Below the pieces are notes generated by a model that did not search any database, was not told the origin of the DNA, and worked only from the letters and a program-made list of their open reading frames with translations. Below are positions 31,904 to 40,232 of a DNA stretch of 64,000 nt, piece by piece. How positions within the stretch are numbered: the first letter of the stretch is position 1; every line of letters begins with the position of its first letter. The stretch spans positions 62,001 to 126,000 of the forward strand of contig NZ_JAALFG010000006.1 in assembly GCF_011058215.1 (NCBI RefSeq), read 5' to 3'. The translations under genes were made by a program, and so were the position numbers. The stretch comes from Devosia aurantiaca. GTDB taxonomy: Bacteria > Pseudomonadota > Alphaproteobacteria > Rhizobiales > Devosiaceae.

Positions 31904-33526
31904 CTAGCTTCGAAGCCCAGGCGCTTCCTGGCCGGTGGCGGCCACATATTCGGTATAGCCGCCGCCATAGGCACGCACACCCTCCGGCGTCAGCTCCAGC
32001 ACCCGGTTGGAAAGCGCCGCGAGAAAATGCCGGTCGTGGCTCACGAACAGCATCGTTCCTTCGAAGTTCGACAGTGCTTCGATCAGCATCTGCTTGGTCT
32101 GGATGTCGAGATGGTTGGTCGGCTCGTCCAGCACCAGGAAGTTGGGCGGATCGAAGAGGATCAGCGCCATGGCAAGGCGCGCCTTCTCACCACCCGAGAG
32201 CACGCGGCACTTCTTCTCGATATCGTCGCCGGAGAAGCCGAATGCGCCCGCCAGGGCGCGGATCGGCGCCTGTCCAGCCTGCGGGAAATTGCTTTCCAGC
32301 GTCTGGAAAATGGTCTGGTCGCCATCGATCATGTCCATGGCATGCTGGGCAAAATAGCCCATCTTGACGCTCGGCCCGCGCGCGACGCTCCCCGCGTCCG
32401 GGTCGGACGCTCCGGAAACGAGCTTGAGCAGCGTCGACTTGCCGGCGCCATTGACGCCCAGGATGCACCAGCGCTCGCGCCGCCGCACATGAAAGTCGAG
32501 CCCTTCATAGATGGTGCGGCTGCCATAGCGCTTGTGCACGCCCTCAACGCGCACGATGTCCTCGCCCGAGCGCGGCGCCGGCCGGAATTCGAAGACCACC
32601 GTTTGGCGGCGTTTGGGTGGCTCTACCCGGTCGATCTTGTCGAGCTTCTTGACCCGGCTTTGCACCTGCGCCGCATGGCTGGCGCGTGCCTTGAAGCGTT
32701 CGATGAAGGCGATTTCCTTGGCCAGCATTGCCTGCTGGCGTTCGAACTGCGCCTGCTGGTTGCGATCGGTGATCTCGCGCTGGCTTTGGTAGAATTCGTA
32801 GTCGCCGGTATAGCTCGTCAGCGTTCCGGCATCGATCTCGAGGATCTTGTTGACGATCCGGTTCATGAACTCGCGGTCATGCGAAGTCATCAGCAGCGCG
32901 CCCGAATAGTCTTTCAGAAACTGCTCGAGCCAGATCAGGCTTTCGAGGTCGAGGTGGTTGCTCGGTTCGTCCAGCAGCAAGACATCGGGCCGCATCAACA
33001 GAATGCGCGCCAGAGCCACGCGCATTTTCCAGCCGCCGGACAGGGCCCCGGCATCGCCGTCCATCATCTCCTGCGAAAAGCCCAGGCCATCCAGCACTTC
33101 GCGTGCCCGGCCGTCGAGCGAGTAGCCATCGAGCTCCTGGAACCGTCCCTGCACTTCGCCATAGCGCTCGATGATGACGTCCATCTCGTCGGCGCGATCG
33201 GGGTCGGCCATCGCCGCCTCGAGCTCGGCCATTTCGGCCATCATCTCGCTGACGGGGCCGGCACCGTTCATCACCTCGGCGACGACCGGCTTGCCGCCCA
33301 TCTCACCGACATCCTGGCTGAAATAGCCGATCGACACACCGCGATCGACGGACACCTGCCCCTCGTCAGGCGCTTCCTCGCCGGTGATCATGCGGAACAG
33401 CGTCGTCTTGCCGGCCCCATTCGGCCCAACCAGTCCAATCTTTTCGCCCTTCTGCAGCGCCGCCGACGCCTCGATAAAAACGATCTGCTTGCCGTTTTGC
33501 TTGCCGATGCTTTCGAGCCGGATCAT
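31904..33526 (-). CDS. ABC-F family ATPase
   Basis: A 540-residue soluble protein with two ABC domains and no membrane part. First Walker A VGPNGAGKTT at 34-42 with signature LSGGWKMRVALAR; second Walker A GVNGAGKST with signature LSGGEKARLAMAL; Walker B strands LLLDEPSNHLD and LVLDEPTNHLD. A basic linker lies between them (about 240-310, KEIAFIERFKARASHAAQVQSRVKKL). ABC-F proteins act on the ribosome; the short form resembles YheS/Uup-type housekeeping members rather than antibiotic resistance factors. It stands alone. Confidence 0.93.
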   Translation of the reverse strand: MIRLESIGKQNGKQIVFIEASAALQKGEKIGLVGPNGAGKTTLFRMITGEEAPDEGQVSVDRGVSIGYFSQDVGEMGGKPVVAEVMNGAGPVSEMMAEMAELEAAMADPDRADEMDVIIERYGEVQGRFQELDGYSLDGRAREVLDGLGFSQEMMDGDAGALSGGWKMRVALARILLMRPDVLLLDEPSNHLDLESLIWLEQFLKDYSGALLMTSHDREFMNRIVNKILEIDAGTLTSYTGDYEFYQSQREITDRNQQAQFERQQAMLAKEIAFIERFKARASHAAQVQSRVKKLDKIDRVEPPKRRQTVVFEFRPAPRSGEDIVRVEGVHKRYGSRTIYEGLDFHVRRRERWCILGVNGAGKSTLLKLVSGASDPDAGSVARGPSVKMGYFAQHAMDMIDGDQTIFQTLESNFPQAGQAPIRALAGAFGFSGDDIEKKCRVLSGGEKARLAMALILFDPPNFLVLDEPTNHLDIQTKQMLIEALSNFEGTMLFVSHDRHFLAALSNRVLELTPEGVRAYGGGYTEYVAATGQEAPGLRS

Positions 33527-33552
33527 GGGGAGCCTGGGAAGTTGGAGCCTTT

Positions 33553-33623
33553 CGCGTCCTCCCTCTAAAAGGGGAGGATAGCGGCGCTTGGGCCTCGGGC
33601 CCTAGCAAAGCTGAGGTGGGGGT
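33553..33623. repeat. Palindromic repeat B, long form
   Basis: CCTCCCTCTAAAAGGGGAGG, an inner part AGCGGCGCTTGGGCCTCGGGCCC, and GCTGAGGTGGGGGT. It shares the inner and right parts with the copy at 40081. It lies in the 361-base gap before the small-protein gene. Confidence 0.55.
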
Positions 33624-33702
33624 CAGCGCGATGCTGATGGTTCAACGGCGCCCTAAAGCACGCTCCACCCCGCCGCGCAAGGCCGTCCGGCACCCCTCAC
33701 AC

Positions 33703-33731
33703 TTGACAAAAACGCATGAAGCTCCGATATG
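33703..33731 (+). promoter_or_regulatory. Sigma-70-like promoter for the small conserved gene
   Basis: TTGACA at 33703-33708 and GATATG at 33726-33731, 17 bases apart. Transcription from here would give a leader of about 150 bases before the ATG at 33888, long enough for leader control; no known riboswitch is recognised. Confidence 0.5.
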
Positions 33732-33887
33732 TGCTCCATACGTTCTGCCCTCGTTGGCAATCTCATTCCCGCCGGTCAAGGCGGATGTTTGTTTTTCCCT
33801 CCATCTGCAAACGTTTCGGCTGCGCGTTCCTTGCGCGGTTGTTCACTGGCGCATGCTTCTGGCAAGCGCTGCCAACCAAGGCGTCCA

Positions 33888-34154
33888 ATGTCGCATCTCT
33901 ACAAGGTCGGCCAGTTGCTGGAGTTGCGCTCTGCGCCTCGGCTCAGCAATCGTCCTGCCGGCACCTGCGAAGTGGTCGCCTGCCTGCCCCATGATAAGGG
34001 GCCGGTTCTTTACCGGGTCCAGTCCTTGAACGAGCGCAATGAGCGCGTTGTTGAAGAGACCGACCTTGTTCCAAGCACTGCCGCCAAGTCCGCCCTCGTT
34101 GCGGATGAAGGCGAACGCAGCAGCATCAGCATCGCGGTTTCTCGCCGCCGCTGA
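33888..34154 (+). CDS. Small conserved hypothetical protein
   Basis: An 88-residue soluble protein. MSHLYKVGQLLELRSAPRLSN, then FEVVAC-like strand TCEVVACLPHDKGPVLYRVQSLNERNERVVEETDLVPS, suggests a small beta barrel (SH3-like). I recall similar unnamed proteins in Hyphomicrobiales but no function. ATG 33888 has CAAGG upstream; earlier in-frame codons look like leader sequence. A second small gene follows at 34306, perhaps in the same transcript. Confidence 0.65.
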   Translation: MSHLYKVGQLLELRSAPRLSNRPAGTCEVVACLPHDKGPVLYRVQSLNERNERVVEETDLVPSTAAKSALVADEGERSSISIAVSRRR

Positions 34155-34305
34155 GCGCAGTCGTTTTACCGGCAAACCGCGCGCCAGATAGGCGCCGGCC
34201 GGTATCATCCATTTGACATGTGGGTGCTTCATTCTGGCGCTGCTCCAGCGCCGCACCCTGGCGTGCGCGCCATCCGGCCGGCCCGATGCCGGCAGAAAGA
34301 CTTCT

Positions 34306-34545
34306 ATGTACTCCAAAATCCTCAACGCCCCTGGCGAACTCTATCTGGGCTCCGATCGCCAGACCGCAATTGCACAAGGCGGCCGGCATTTCCGCTCCGC
34401 CGCAAAGGCCGTCGCCTTTGCCATGGAACACGCCGCCCCCGTCAGCCTGCGTGGCGCCATGCTGCGCGTCGGCGGCCAGACCTTTGAACGCAAGCAGATC
34501 ATCCACCTGCACGAAGCGATGGTAGACGGCGCCCTCGACCACTAA
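34306..34545 (+). CDS. Small hypothetical protein
   Basis: A 79-residue soluble protein, MYSKILNAPGELYLGSDRQ with later FRSAAKAVAFAMEHAAPVSLRGAMLRVGGQTFERKQI. No family is recognised. The start is set at the ATG preceded by AGAAAGA. Codon use fits the genome. It lies 151 bases after the other small protein and 108 before the TRAP genes. Confidence 0.6.
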   Translation: MYSKILNAPGELYLGSDRQTAIAQGGRHFRSAAKAVAFAMEHAAPVSLRGAMLRVGGQTFERKQIIHLHEAMVDGALDH

Positions 34546-34653
34546 GCCGATCCCCCACAAATACCGGCACAATTGGTTGACCCCTCTTGCGGATGATGTT
34601 CAATCATTCAAAAGAAATCAGCGTGACTGATTGAATTTGGGGGAGGGCGTTCC

Positions 34654-35217
34654 GTGCAGGGACTTGCCGTGCTGGTGCGAGGCATCAGCGCCATCAACTG
34701 GCTGATCGGCCAGATCTTGTCGTGGCTCGCACTGGCCTGCGTGCTGGTATGCTTCACCGTCGTGGTGCAGCGCTACTTTTTCAACACATCCACCCTTTGG
34801 GTTCAGGATCTTTACGTCTGGATCGCCGGTGCCATGTTTACTGGCGTCGCGGGGTTTGCGCTTCTGCGCGACGATCATGTGCGGGTCGATATCTTTTATC
34901 GCCCCGCCTCGATCCGCCGCAAAGCCATGGCCGATCTTTTCGGCGTTGTCGTGTTCCTCCTTCCCTTCATGTATGTGGTCATCCGCTACTGCTATCCGGC
35001 GGTCGCCCGTTCCTGGGGCTATTACGAGGGCTCGGCCAATATTGGCGGCATGCCCGGCCTCTTTGTTCTGAAGACCTTCATCATCGCCTTTGCAATACTT
35101 GTTGGGCTGCAAGGCATAGCCATGGCTGCCCGGGCTATTCTGGTGATTGCCAACCGCGAGGATCTGCTGCCGGCTGATCTCCGCTATCCCATCGAAGACA
35201 CAAGGGAAGTTCACTGA
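34654..35217 (+). CDS. dctQ: TRAP transporter small permease (DctQ family)
   Basis: A 187-residue inner-membrane protein with four hydrophobic segments (about 20-40, 58-78, 98-118, 142-165), the normal DctQ layout. It joins the large permease and receives solute from the periplasmic binding protein; uptake is driven by a sodium or proton gradient. The GTG start has GGGGGAGGG a few bases upstream. Its stop overlaps the dctM ATG (TGATG), so the two are coupled. Confidence 0.93.
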   Translation: MQGLAVLVRGISAINWLIGQILSWLALACVLVCFTVVVQRYFFNTSTLWVQDLYVWIAGAMFTGVAGFALLRDDHVRVDIFYRPASIRRKAMADLFGVVVFLLPFMYVVIRYCYPAVARSWGYYEGSANIGGMPGLFVLKTFIIAFAILVGLQGIAMAARAILVIANREDLLPADLRYPIEDTREVH

Positions 35218-36605
35218 TGGATCCCGTCCTTATTGGCGAGATCCTCGCCGCCCTCATGTTCGTGGGCGTTATCGGCGTCCTGATGATCGGTTTCCCGGTG
35301 GCGTTTTCGCTGGCCGGCACCGCCATCATTTTCGGCCTCGTCGGCTGGTGGCTCGGCGTCTACGACCCCTCAAATTACGGCTCCTTGGCTGGCCGCTATA
35401 TCGGCCTCATGACCAATGAAGTGCTGGTCGCCGTGCCGCTCTTTGTGTTCATGGGCGTGATGCTGGAGCGATCCGGCATTGCCGAGCAATTGCTGCTCAC
35501 CATGGGCAAGCTCTTCGGCAACCTGCGCGGCGGCCTCGCTCTTTCGGTGATCGTCGTCGGCGCGCTTCTTGCTGCCTCGACCGGCGTTGTCGGCGCCACC
35601 GTCGTCACCATGGGCCTGATCTCCCTGCCAGCCATGCTGCGCGCCGGCTATGATCCAAAGCTCGCCACCGGCGTCATCTGCGCCTCGGGCACACTTGGGC
35701 AGATCATTCCGCCGTCGACCGTCCTCATCTTCATGGGCGACATCCTTTCGGGCATCAATGCCCAGGTGCAGATGGAAAAGGGCAATTTTGCCCCCGAGCC
35801 CGTTTCGGTCGGCGCGCTCTTTGCCGGTGCCATTATCCCCGGCCTTCTGCTGGTGGCGCTTTATGCCGCATACGTCATCTTCAAGGCCTGGCGTGATCCC
35901 CAATCGGCTCCTGCCACTCCGGTGCCGGAATCTGAACGTGCCGGTCTTCTGCGCGAAGTCGTGGTTGCGCTTATCCCGCCACTGCTGTTGATCCTGGCAG
36001 TTCTGGGGTCGATCCTCGCAGGCATCGCAACTCCTACCGAAGCCGCTTCGGTGGGATCTGTTGGTGCGCTGCTGCTGGCAGCACTGCGTCGCCGGTTGAG
36101 CTTCCCGATCCTCAAACAGGCTGTGATCTCCACCGCCACCATCACCTCGATGGTGTTCATCATCCTCTTTGGGGCAGCGGTGTTCTCCGTCGTCTTCCGC
36201 ATGATGGGCGGCGACAATCTGGTGCACGAATTCCTCTCGTCCATGCCGGGCGGCGCCATCGGCGCCATCATCATCGTCATGTTCGTGATGTTCCTCCTCG
36301 GCTTCATCCTCGACACCTTCGAGATCATCTTCATCGTCATCCCGATCACCGCGCCGGTGCTCCTGGCGCTAGATGTCGACCCGATCTGGCTCGGCGTCAT
36401 GGTGGGCGTGAACCTGCAAACGAGCTTCCTCACCCCGCCCTTCGGCTTCGCCCTCTTCTACCTGCGCGGCGTCGCCCCCTCCCGCGTCTCGACGGGCATG
36501 ATCTACAAGGGCGTCATCCCCTTCGTGCTGCTGCAGATCCTGGGCCTCGTGACGCTGTTCTTCTTCCCCCAGCTCATCACCTGGCTGCCCAGCATGCTCT
36601 ACTGA
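35217..36605 (+). CDS. dctM: TRAP transporter large permease (DctM family)
   Basis: A 462-residue membrane protein with about 12 hydrophobic segments. Typical DctM stretches include FPVAFSLAGTAIIFGLVGWWLG, GALLAASTGVVGATVVTMGLISLPAML, ASGTLGQIIPPSTVLIFMGD and LGFILDTFEIIFIVIPITAPVL. It forms the transport path together with DctQ. A strong terminator follows. The binding-protein gene is on the opposite strand, convergent, which is unusual but known. Confidence 0.95.
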   Translation: MDPVLIGEILAALMFVGVIGVLMIGFPVAFSLAGTAIIFGLVGWWLGVYDPSNYGSLAGRYIGLMTNEVLVAVPLFVFMGVMLERSGIAEQLLLTMGKLFGNLRGGLALSVIVVGALLAASTGVVGATVVTMGLISLPAMLRAGYDPKLATGVICASGTLGQIIPPSTVLIFMGDILSGINAQVQMEKGNFAPEPVSVGALFAGAIIPGLLLVALYAAYVIFKAWRDPQSAPATPVPESERAGLLREVVVALIPPLLLILAVLGSILAGIATPTEAASVGSVGALLLAALRRRLSFPILKQAVISTATITSMVFIILFGAAVFSVVFRMMGGDNLVHEFLSSMPGGAIGAIIIVMFVMFLLGFILDTFEIIFIVIPITAPVLLALDVDPIWLGVMVGVNLQTSFLTPPFGFALFYLRGVAPSRVSTGMIYKGVIPFVLLQILGLVTLFFFPQLITWLPSMLY

Positions 36606-36627
36606 GCTGATCGGTCTCTCCAATCCC

Positions 36628-36656
36628 ATGCCCCGGCCTTGTGCCGGGGCATTTTC
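36628..36656 (+). terminator. Intrinsic terminator after dctM
   Basis: A perfect 10-bp stem ATGCCCCGGC/GCCGGGGCAT with a five-base loop, followed by TTTTCTTT. Confidence 0.9.
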
Positions 36657-36707
36657 TTTGGCGAGCCAAAACACCGCCTCGCCAATTGGCTATCGGTGCA
36701 CACGGCG

Positions 36708-36780
36708 GGAAGCGGCATTCGCCCCGGTGGAAAAGTGAAATGAAGAGGCGAATGCCGCTTCCACACGATCGGGATTTTTT
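36708..36780. repeat. 16-bp perfect inverted repeat with trailing T6
   Basis: GGAAGCGGCATTCGCC (36708-36723) is exactly inverted at 36747-36762, with a 23-base purine-rich loop, and T6 at 36775-36780. It is not explained by a gene. The rest of the 36657-37004 gap shows no reading frame with good codon use. Confidence 0.7.
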
Positions 36781-37004
36781 GCGCACGCCTCGGGCAGCCC
36801 ACTCGAGGTGACGGCGGACTGGCCTGCAAAGCGGATCTGCGCCCTCTCTCCTTGCAGGTTACTCCGCCTGGCCGGCGTAGGCATCCACGCATTCGTCCAG
36901 GCGACCCCGGTCGAACCCTTCTCCCCACCCCGGCACTTCGTCGGCGCCGCGTGTGTCGTCAGTGGAGATGGGAGGAAGATAAGCTTGGATAATGCGACGG
37001 GGAT

Positions 37005-37033
37005 AAAAAAGCCCGGGCTTTCACCCGGGCTTT
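37005..37033 (-). terminator. Intrinsic terminator after dctP
   Basis: On the minus strand AAAGCCCGGG/CCCGGGCTTT (10-bp stem, six-base loop) is followed by T6. It lies 21 bases past the dctP stop. Confidence 0.9.
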
Positions 37034-37053
37034 CCATTTCGACCAAACGGTCC

Positions 37054-38160
37054 TTATTCGAACTTGATGTATTTCTCGCGTGCCGCGAGATAGGGCATGT
37101 CGGTGCCTTCGGTGCGCTGACGGAGGAGATTGAAGGCCGAAACAAAGCTTTCGGCGGTTTCCTTGGTCAGGGCATCGCCGCCTTCGCGGATCTCGGCGAT
37201 CAATTCCATCGAGGCCTTGGCGCCGGCTTCGACGATCTCTTCGGGGAATGCACGAACCTGCACGCCATGCTCGGCCACGAGCGCATTGAGCGCACGGGGA
37301 TCGTTGGCATACATATCCGACGCGACCTGGTCATAGGACGATTGGGCGGCGATGCGCACGATTTCCTGCAAGTCTTCCGGCAGCTCCGCGAACTTGGCCT
37401 TGTCGACCACGAGTTCGGTGGCAAGACCCGGCTCGACAAAGCTGGGGAAGTAGTAGTTCTTGGCGATCTGGTAGAAGCCGAGCGCAAGGTCGTTATAGGG
37501 TCCTACGAACTCGGCGGCATCGAGCGTGCCCGACTGGAGCGCGGCAAAGATTTCGCCGGCAGCAAGGTTGGTCACCGAAGCGCCAAGCTTCGCCCAGACC
37601 TGGCCACCAAGGCCCGGCGTACGGAAGCGCAGGCCCTGGATATCGGCGACGCCGGTCAGCTCGTTGCGGAACCAGCCACCAGCCTGCGTGCCGGTATCGC
37701 CGGACAGGAAACCCTGGAGACCGAACTGGTCATAGACCTTGTCCCAGATCTCCTGGCCGCCCAGATAGCGCACCCAGGCGGTGAGTTCGCGATTGGTCAT
37801 GCCGAAGGGCACGCCGGTGAAGAACGACAGGGCCTGGCTCTTGTTCTGCCAATAATAGGGCGTGCCGTGGCTCATTTCGGCCGAACCGTCGATGACGGCG
37901 TCCAGAGCCTGAAGGCCCGGCACCATTTCACCGGCAGCAAACACTTGGACGGTCAAGCGGCCGCCCGAAGCCTTGGTGATGCGATCGGCCAGCGTTTGCG
38001 CGCCAACGCCCAGACCTGGAAAGTTCTTGGGCCAGGTGGTCACCATGCGCCAGGTGATATTGCCCTGGGCAACCGCCGGAGCGGCAAGCCCGGCCGTAAC
38101 GGCGGCAGCACCAACGGTGGCCACCGAGGCTTGTTTGAAAAATTCGCGTCTCTTCATCAT
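37054..38160 (-). CDS. dctP: TRAP transporter substrate-binding protein (DctP, TakP-like), Tat-exported
   Basis: A 368-residue periplasmic protein. The N-terminus MMKRREFFKQASVATVGAAAVTAGLAAPAVAQ, read to the AVA-Q cleavage site, is a twin-arginine signal (RREFF). The body has TWPKNFPGLGVGAQ, GDTGTQAGGWFRNEL and LDAAEFVGPYNDLALGFYQIAKNYY, close to TakP-type binding proteins for 2-oxo acids, in which a cation helps bind the carboxylate. Starts ATG-ATG after GGGAGGAACACC. It is convergent with dctQM and presumably serves them. The 2-oxo acid ligand is inferred from family resemblance. Confidence 0.9.
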   Translation of the reverse strand: MMKRREFFKQASVATVGAAAVTAGLAAPAVAQGNITWRMVTTWPKNFPGLGVGAQTLADRITKASGGRLTVQVFAAGEMVPGLQALDAVIDGSAEMSHGTPYYWQNKSQALSFFTGVPFGMTNRELTAWVRYLGGQEIWDKVYDQFGLQGFLSGDTGTQAGGWFRNELTGVADIQGLRFRTPGLGGQVWAKLGASVTNLAAGEIFAALQSGTLDAAEFVGPYNDLALGFYQIAKNYYFPSFVEPGLATELVVDKAKFAELPEDLQEIVRIAAQSSYDQVASDMYANDPRALNALVAEHGVQVRAFPEEIVEAGAKASMELIAEIREGGDALTKETAESFVSAFNLLRQRTEGTDMPYLAAREKYIKFE

Positions 38161-38367
38161 GGTGTTCCTCCCGGAATGAACTGTCTTTTCGCTGCGCTTT
38201 TGCGAGCGGCGCAGCGTTGGCGATAACAAAGCAATCTGTTTGGAACCTGTCCAGCGCCTTGTGGCTGTTGAGGAAAAATCTGCACCTAATTGCGGATTAA
38301 ACTCGGCTTGGCGGTGTTGGTCTTGGTGGAGGCCGCCTTGCCGGCCCCGCAACAGGAGGGAAATCCA

Positions 38368-38759
38368 ATGCACATCCGTTCGCTTCTTCTGGGCGCCGCC
38401 ACGCTCGCCCTGATCGCCACCCCAGCTTTGCCGTCGATTATCTCGGCGGCATGGTCAAATCGACCGATATTGGCGGCAAGCAGGTGCTGACCGGCGACAA
38501 CGGCATGACGCTCTACATCTTCGACAAGGACACGGCCGGCGTCACCAATTGCTACGACAGCTGTGCCGAAAAGTGGCCGCCGCTGATGGCTGACGAAACA
38601 ACCCAGGCCGAAGGCGATTTCACCATCATCGAGCGCACCGACGGCACCAAGATGTGGGCCTATAAGGACATGCCGCTTTATTACTGGGTCAACGACAAGG
38701 CGCCTGGCGACGTCACCGGTGACGGCGTCGGCGGCGTTTGGCATCTTGCTGTCGAATAA
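38368..38759 (+). CDS. Secreted protein with Y-x-[FWY]-x-x-D repeats (COG4315), frameshifted
   Basis: An exported protein of about 130 residues. Signal peptide MHIRSLLLGAATLALIATPALA; mature part carries two copies of the motif (YIFDKD and YYWVND) plus NCYDSCAEKWPPL. Function unknown; such proteins often sit with ECF sigma genes in proteobacteria. The frame changes at G 38430, where a second G restores ALAVDYLGGMVKSTDIGG. AGGAGG precedes the ATG. The sigma and anti-sigma genes follow at once, so it may be both operon member and target. Confidence 0.85.
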
Positions 38760-38775
38760 GCCTGAAAGCTGCGGC

Positions 38776-39279
38776 GTGGTCGATTTTCTCGATGAGCTCG
38801 AAAAGGACGTGCCGGCTTTGCGCCGCTACGCCCGCGCGCTCACCCGCAACATCGACCGCGCCGACGATCTGGTGCAGGATACGCTGGAACGCGCCATTGC
38901 CCGCCGCGGCTTGTTTCGCCCGCGCGGTCCCTTGCGCCCATGGCTCTTCACGATCCTCACAAACCTCCACCGCAACAGCCGCCGCAGTGATCGCCGCCGC
39001 GGCGAGGCTGTCGATGTCGCAACGGTCGAACTCGCAACCCCTGCCCCGCAACCGGGCCACTTGGCGCTTGCCGAACTTGCTCGCGCTATCGAAACCCTGC
39101 CGCTTGATCAAAAGGAAGCCTTGCTGCTCGTGACCCTTGAAGGCCTCGCCTATTCCGAAGCTGCCGCGATCCTGCAGATCCCGACCGGCACATTGATGAG
39201 CCGTCTCGGCCGCGCCCGCGCCACGCTGCGCCAGTTGACGGGAGCGGAAGCGCAGCCCCATTTGCGGACGGTCAAATGA
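38776..39279 (+). CDS. ECF RNA polymerase sigma factor
   Basis: A 167-residue sigma-70-like factor of the extracytoplasmic type. Sigma region 2 is LRRYARALTRNIDRADDLVQDTLERAI with RPWLFTILTNLHRNSRR; region 4 is ETLPLDQKEALLLVTLEGLAYSEAAAILQIPTGTLMSRLGRAR. Start GTG 38776, with GAAAG upstream. The gene begins 16 bases after the secreted-protein stop and overlaps the anti-sigma ATG by four bases, the normal coupling of factor and inhibitor. The inducing stress is unknown. Confidence 0.93.
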   Translation: MVDFLDELEKDVPALRRYARALTRNIDRADDLVQDTLERAIARRGLFRPRGPLRPWLFTILTNLHRNSRRSDRRRGEAVDVATVELATPAPQPGHLALAELARAIETLPLDQKEALLLVTLEGLAYSEAAAILQIPTGTLMSRLGRARATLRQLTGAEAQPHLRTVK

Positions 39280-40058
39280 GCGAAATTTCCCGCGACACGC
39301 TGATGGCCTATCTCGACAACGAGCTCGACGGCGCAAGCCGCGCCAAACTCGAGGCCGACCCCGCCGCCATGGCTGAGATCGCAGCCTACATGCGCCAGTC
39401 CGACGCCATTCGCACGCTTTATGCGCCGGCTGGTGCCGAGCCTGTGCCCGTGCGGCTCGACCCCCATCGTCTCGCGCTTGAAGCGCAGCGCCGTCAATGG
39501 CGCTCGGTGGCGCAGACCGCGATTATCGTGTGCGTCCTCGGCATCGGCATCGCCGCCGGCTGGCTGTTGCGCCCCAGCGCCGATGCGCCCGACCTCTACG
39601 ATCGCCTGATCGCCGATGCCGTCAGCGCCCACACCGTCTACGTTGCCGAAAACCGCCACGCCGTCGAAGTGGCCGGCAGCGACAGTGAACACCTCTCCAC
39701 CTGGCTCTCCAACCGCCTCGATACGGCGTTGGCCATGCCCGATCTATCCGTTCAGGGCCTCACCTTTCTCGGCGGCCGCCTCCTCCCCGCCCCCGCCATC
39801 CCCGGCGGCCGCGCCGCGCAGCTGATGTATGAAGACGGCGCCGGCAACCGCACGACGCTCTACATTACCCCCTCGACCGGGGTCGACGGACCATCTTACG
39901 AAAGCGTCCGCCTCGGCACCGACCAGGTGCTATACTGGGCCAACACGAGCTTCACCTGCACCATCGTCGGCACCGGCACGCCGGAACAATTGCAAGCCAT
40001 CGCCAACGCCGTATTCGCTCAGCTCACCCCGGGGGCAGCGGCTCTCTACGAGAGCTAA
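39276..40058 (+). CDS. Membrane anti-sigma factor
   Basis: A 260-residue protein. An N-terminal cytoplasmic zinc-finger-less anti-sigma head (MSEISRDTLMAYLDNELDGASRAKLE) is followed by one membrane helix (TAIIVCVLGIGIAAGWLL at about 80-98) and a periplasmic sensor part of about 160 residues (ending in TIVGTGTPEQLQAIANAVFAQL). The usual HxxxCxxC zinc motif is absent. It should hold the ECF factor at the membrane until an envelope signal releases it. Confidence 0.88.
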   Translation: MSEISRDTLMAYLDNELDGASRAKLEADPAAMAEIAAYMRQSDAIRTLYAPAGAEPVPVRLDPHRLALEAQRRQWRSVAQTAIIVCVLGIGIAAGWLLRPSADAPDLYDRLIADAVSAHTVYVAENRHAVEVAGSDSEHLSTWLSNRLDTALAMPDLSVQGLTFLGGRLLPAPAIPGGRAAQLMYEDGAGNRTTLYITPSTGVDGPSYESVRLGTDQVLYWANTSFTCTIVGTGTPEQLQAIANAVFAQLTPGAAALYES

Positions 40059-40080
40059 CGGGGCCTTGCAGTTCCTGCAC

Positions 40081-40215
40081 CTCCCTCCCCGAGAGGGGGG
40101 AGCGTAGCGAAGCTTGGCCATAGGCCTAGCGCAGCTGGGTGGGGTGGGGGCCAAGCACACAGTTCCGAGTGCTCGGCCCCACCCCACCCTCGGTCCCTCC
40201 CCATCAAGGGGAGGG
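40081..40215. repeat. Pair of palindromic repeats B in inverse orientation
   Basis: CTCCCTCCCCGAGAGGGGGGAG with an inner GCGAAGCTTGGCCATAGGCC and GGGTGGGGTGGGGG, then the inverse CCCCACCCCACCCTCGGTCC and CTCCCCATCAAGGGGAGGG. It forms one long hairpin between convergent genes, similar to 25397-25490. Confidence 0.65.
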
Positions 40216-40232
40216 ATGCTCAAAACCGCAGT

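Noticed and set aside
32027-33568. A 513-codon plus-strand frame opposite the ABC-F gene
   Set aside because: Shadow frame; the minus-strand product has complete Walker and signature motifs.
38242-38265. GGAACC as an ECF -35 element for the sigma cassette
   Set aside because: No convincing CGTT-type -10 at 16-17 bases; a chance match cannot be excluded.
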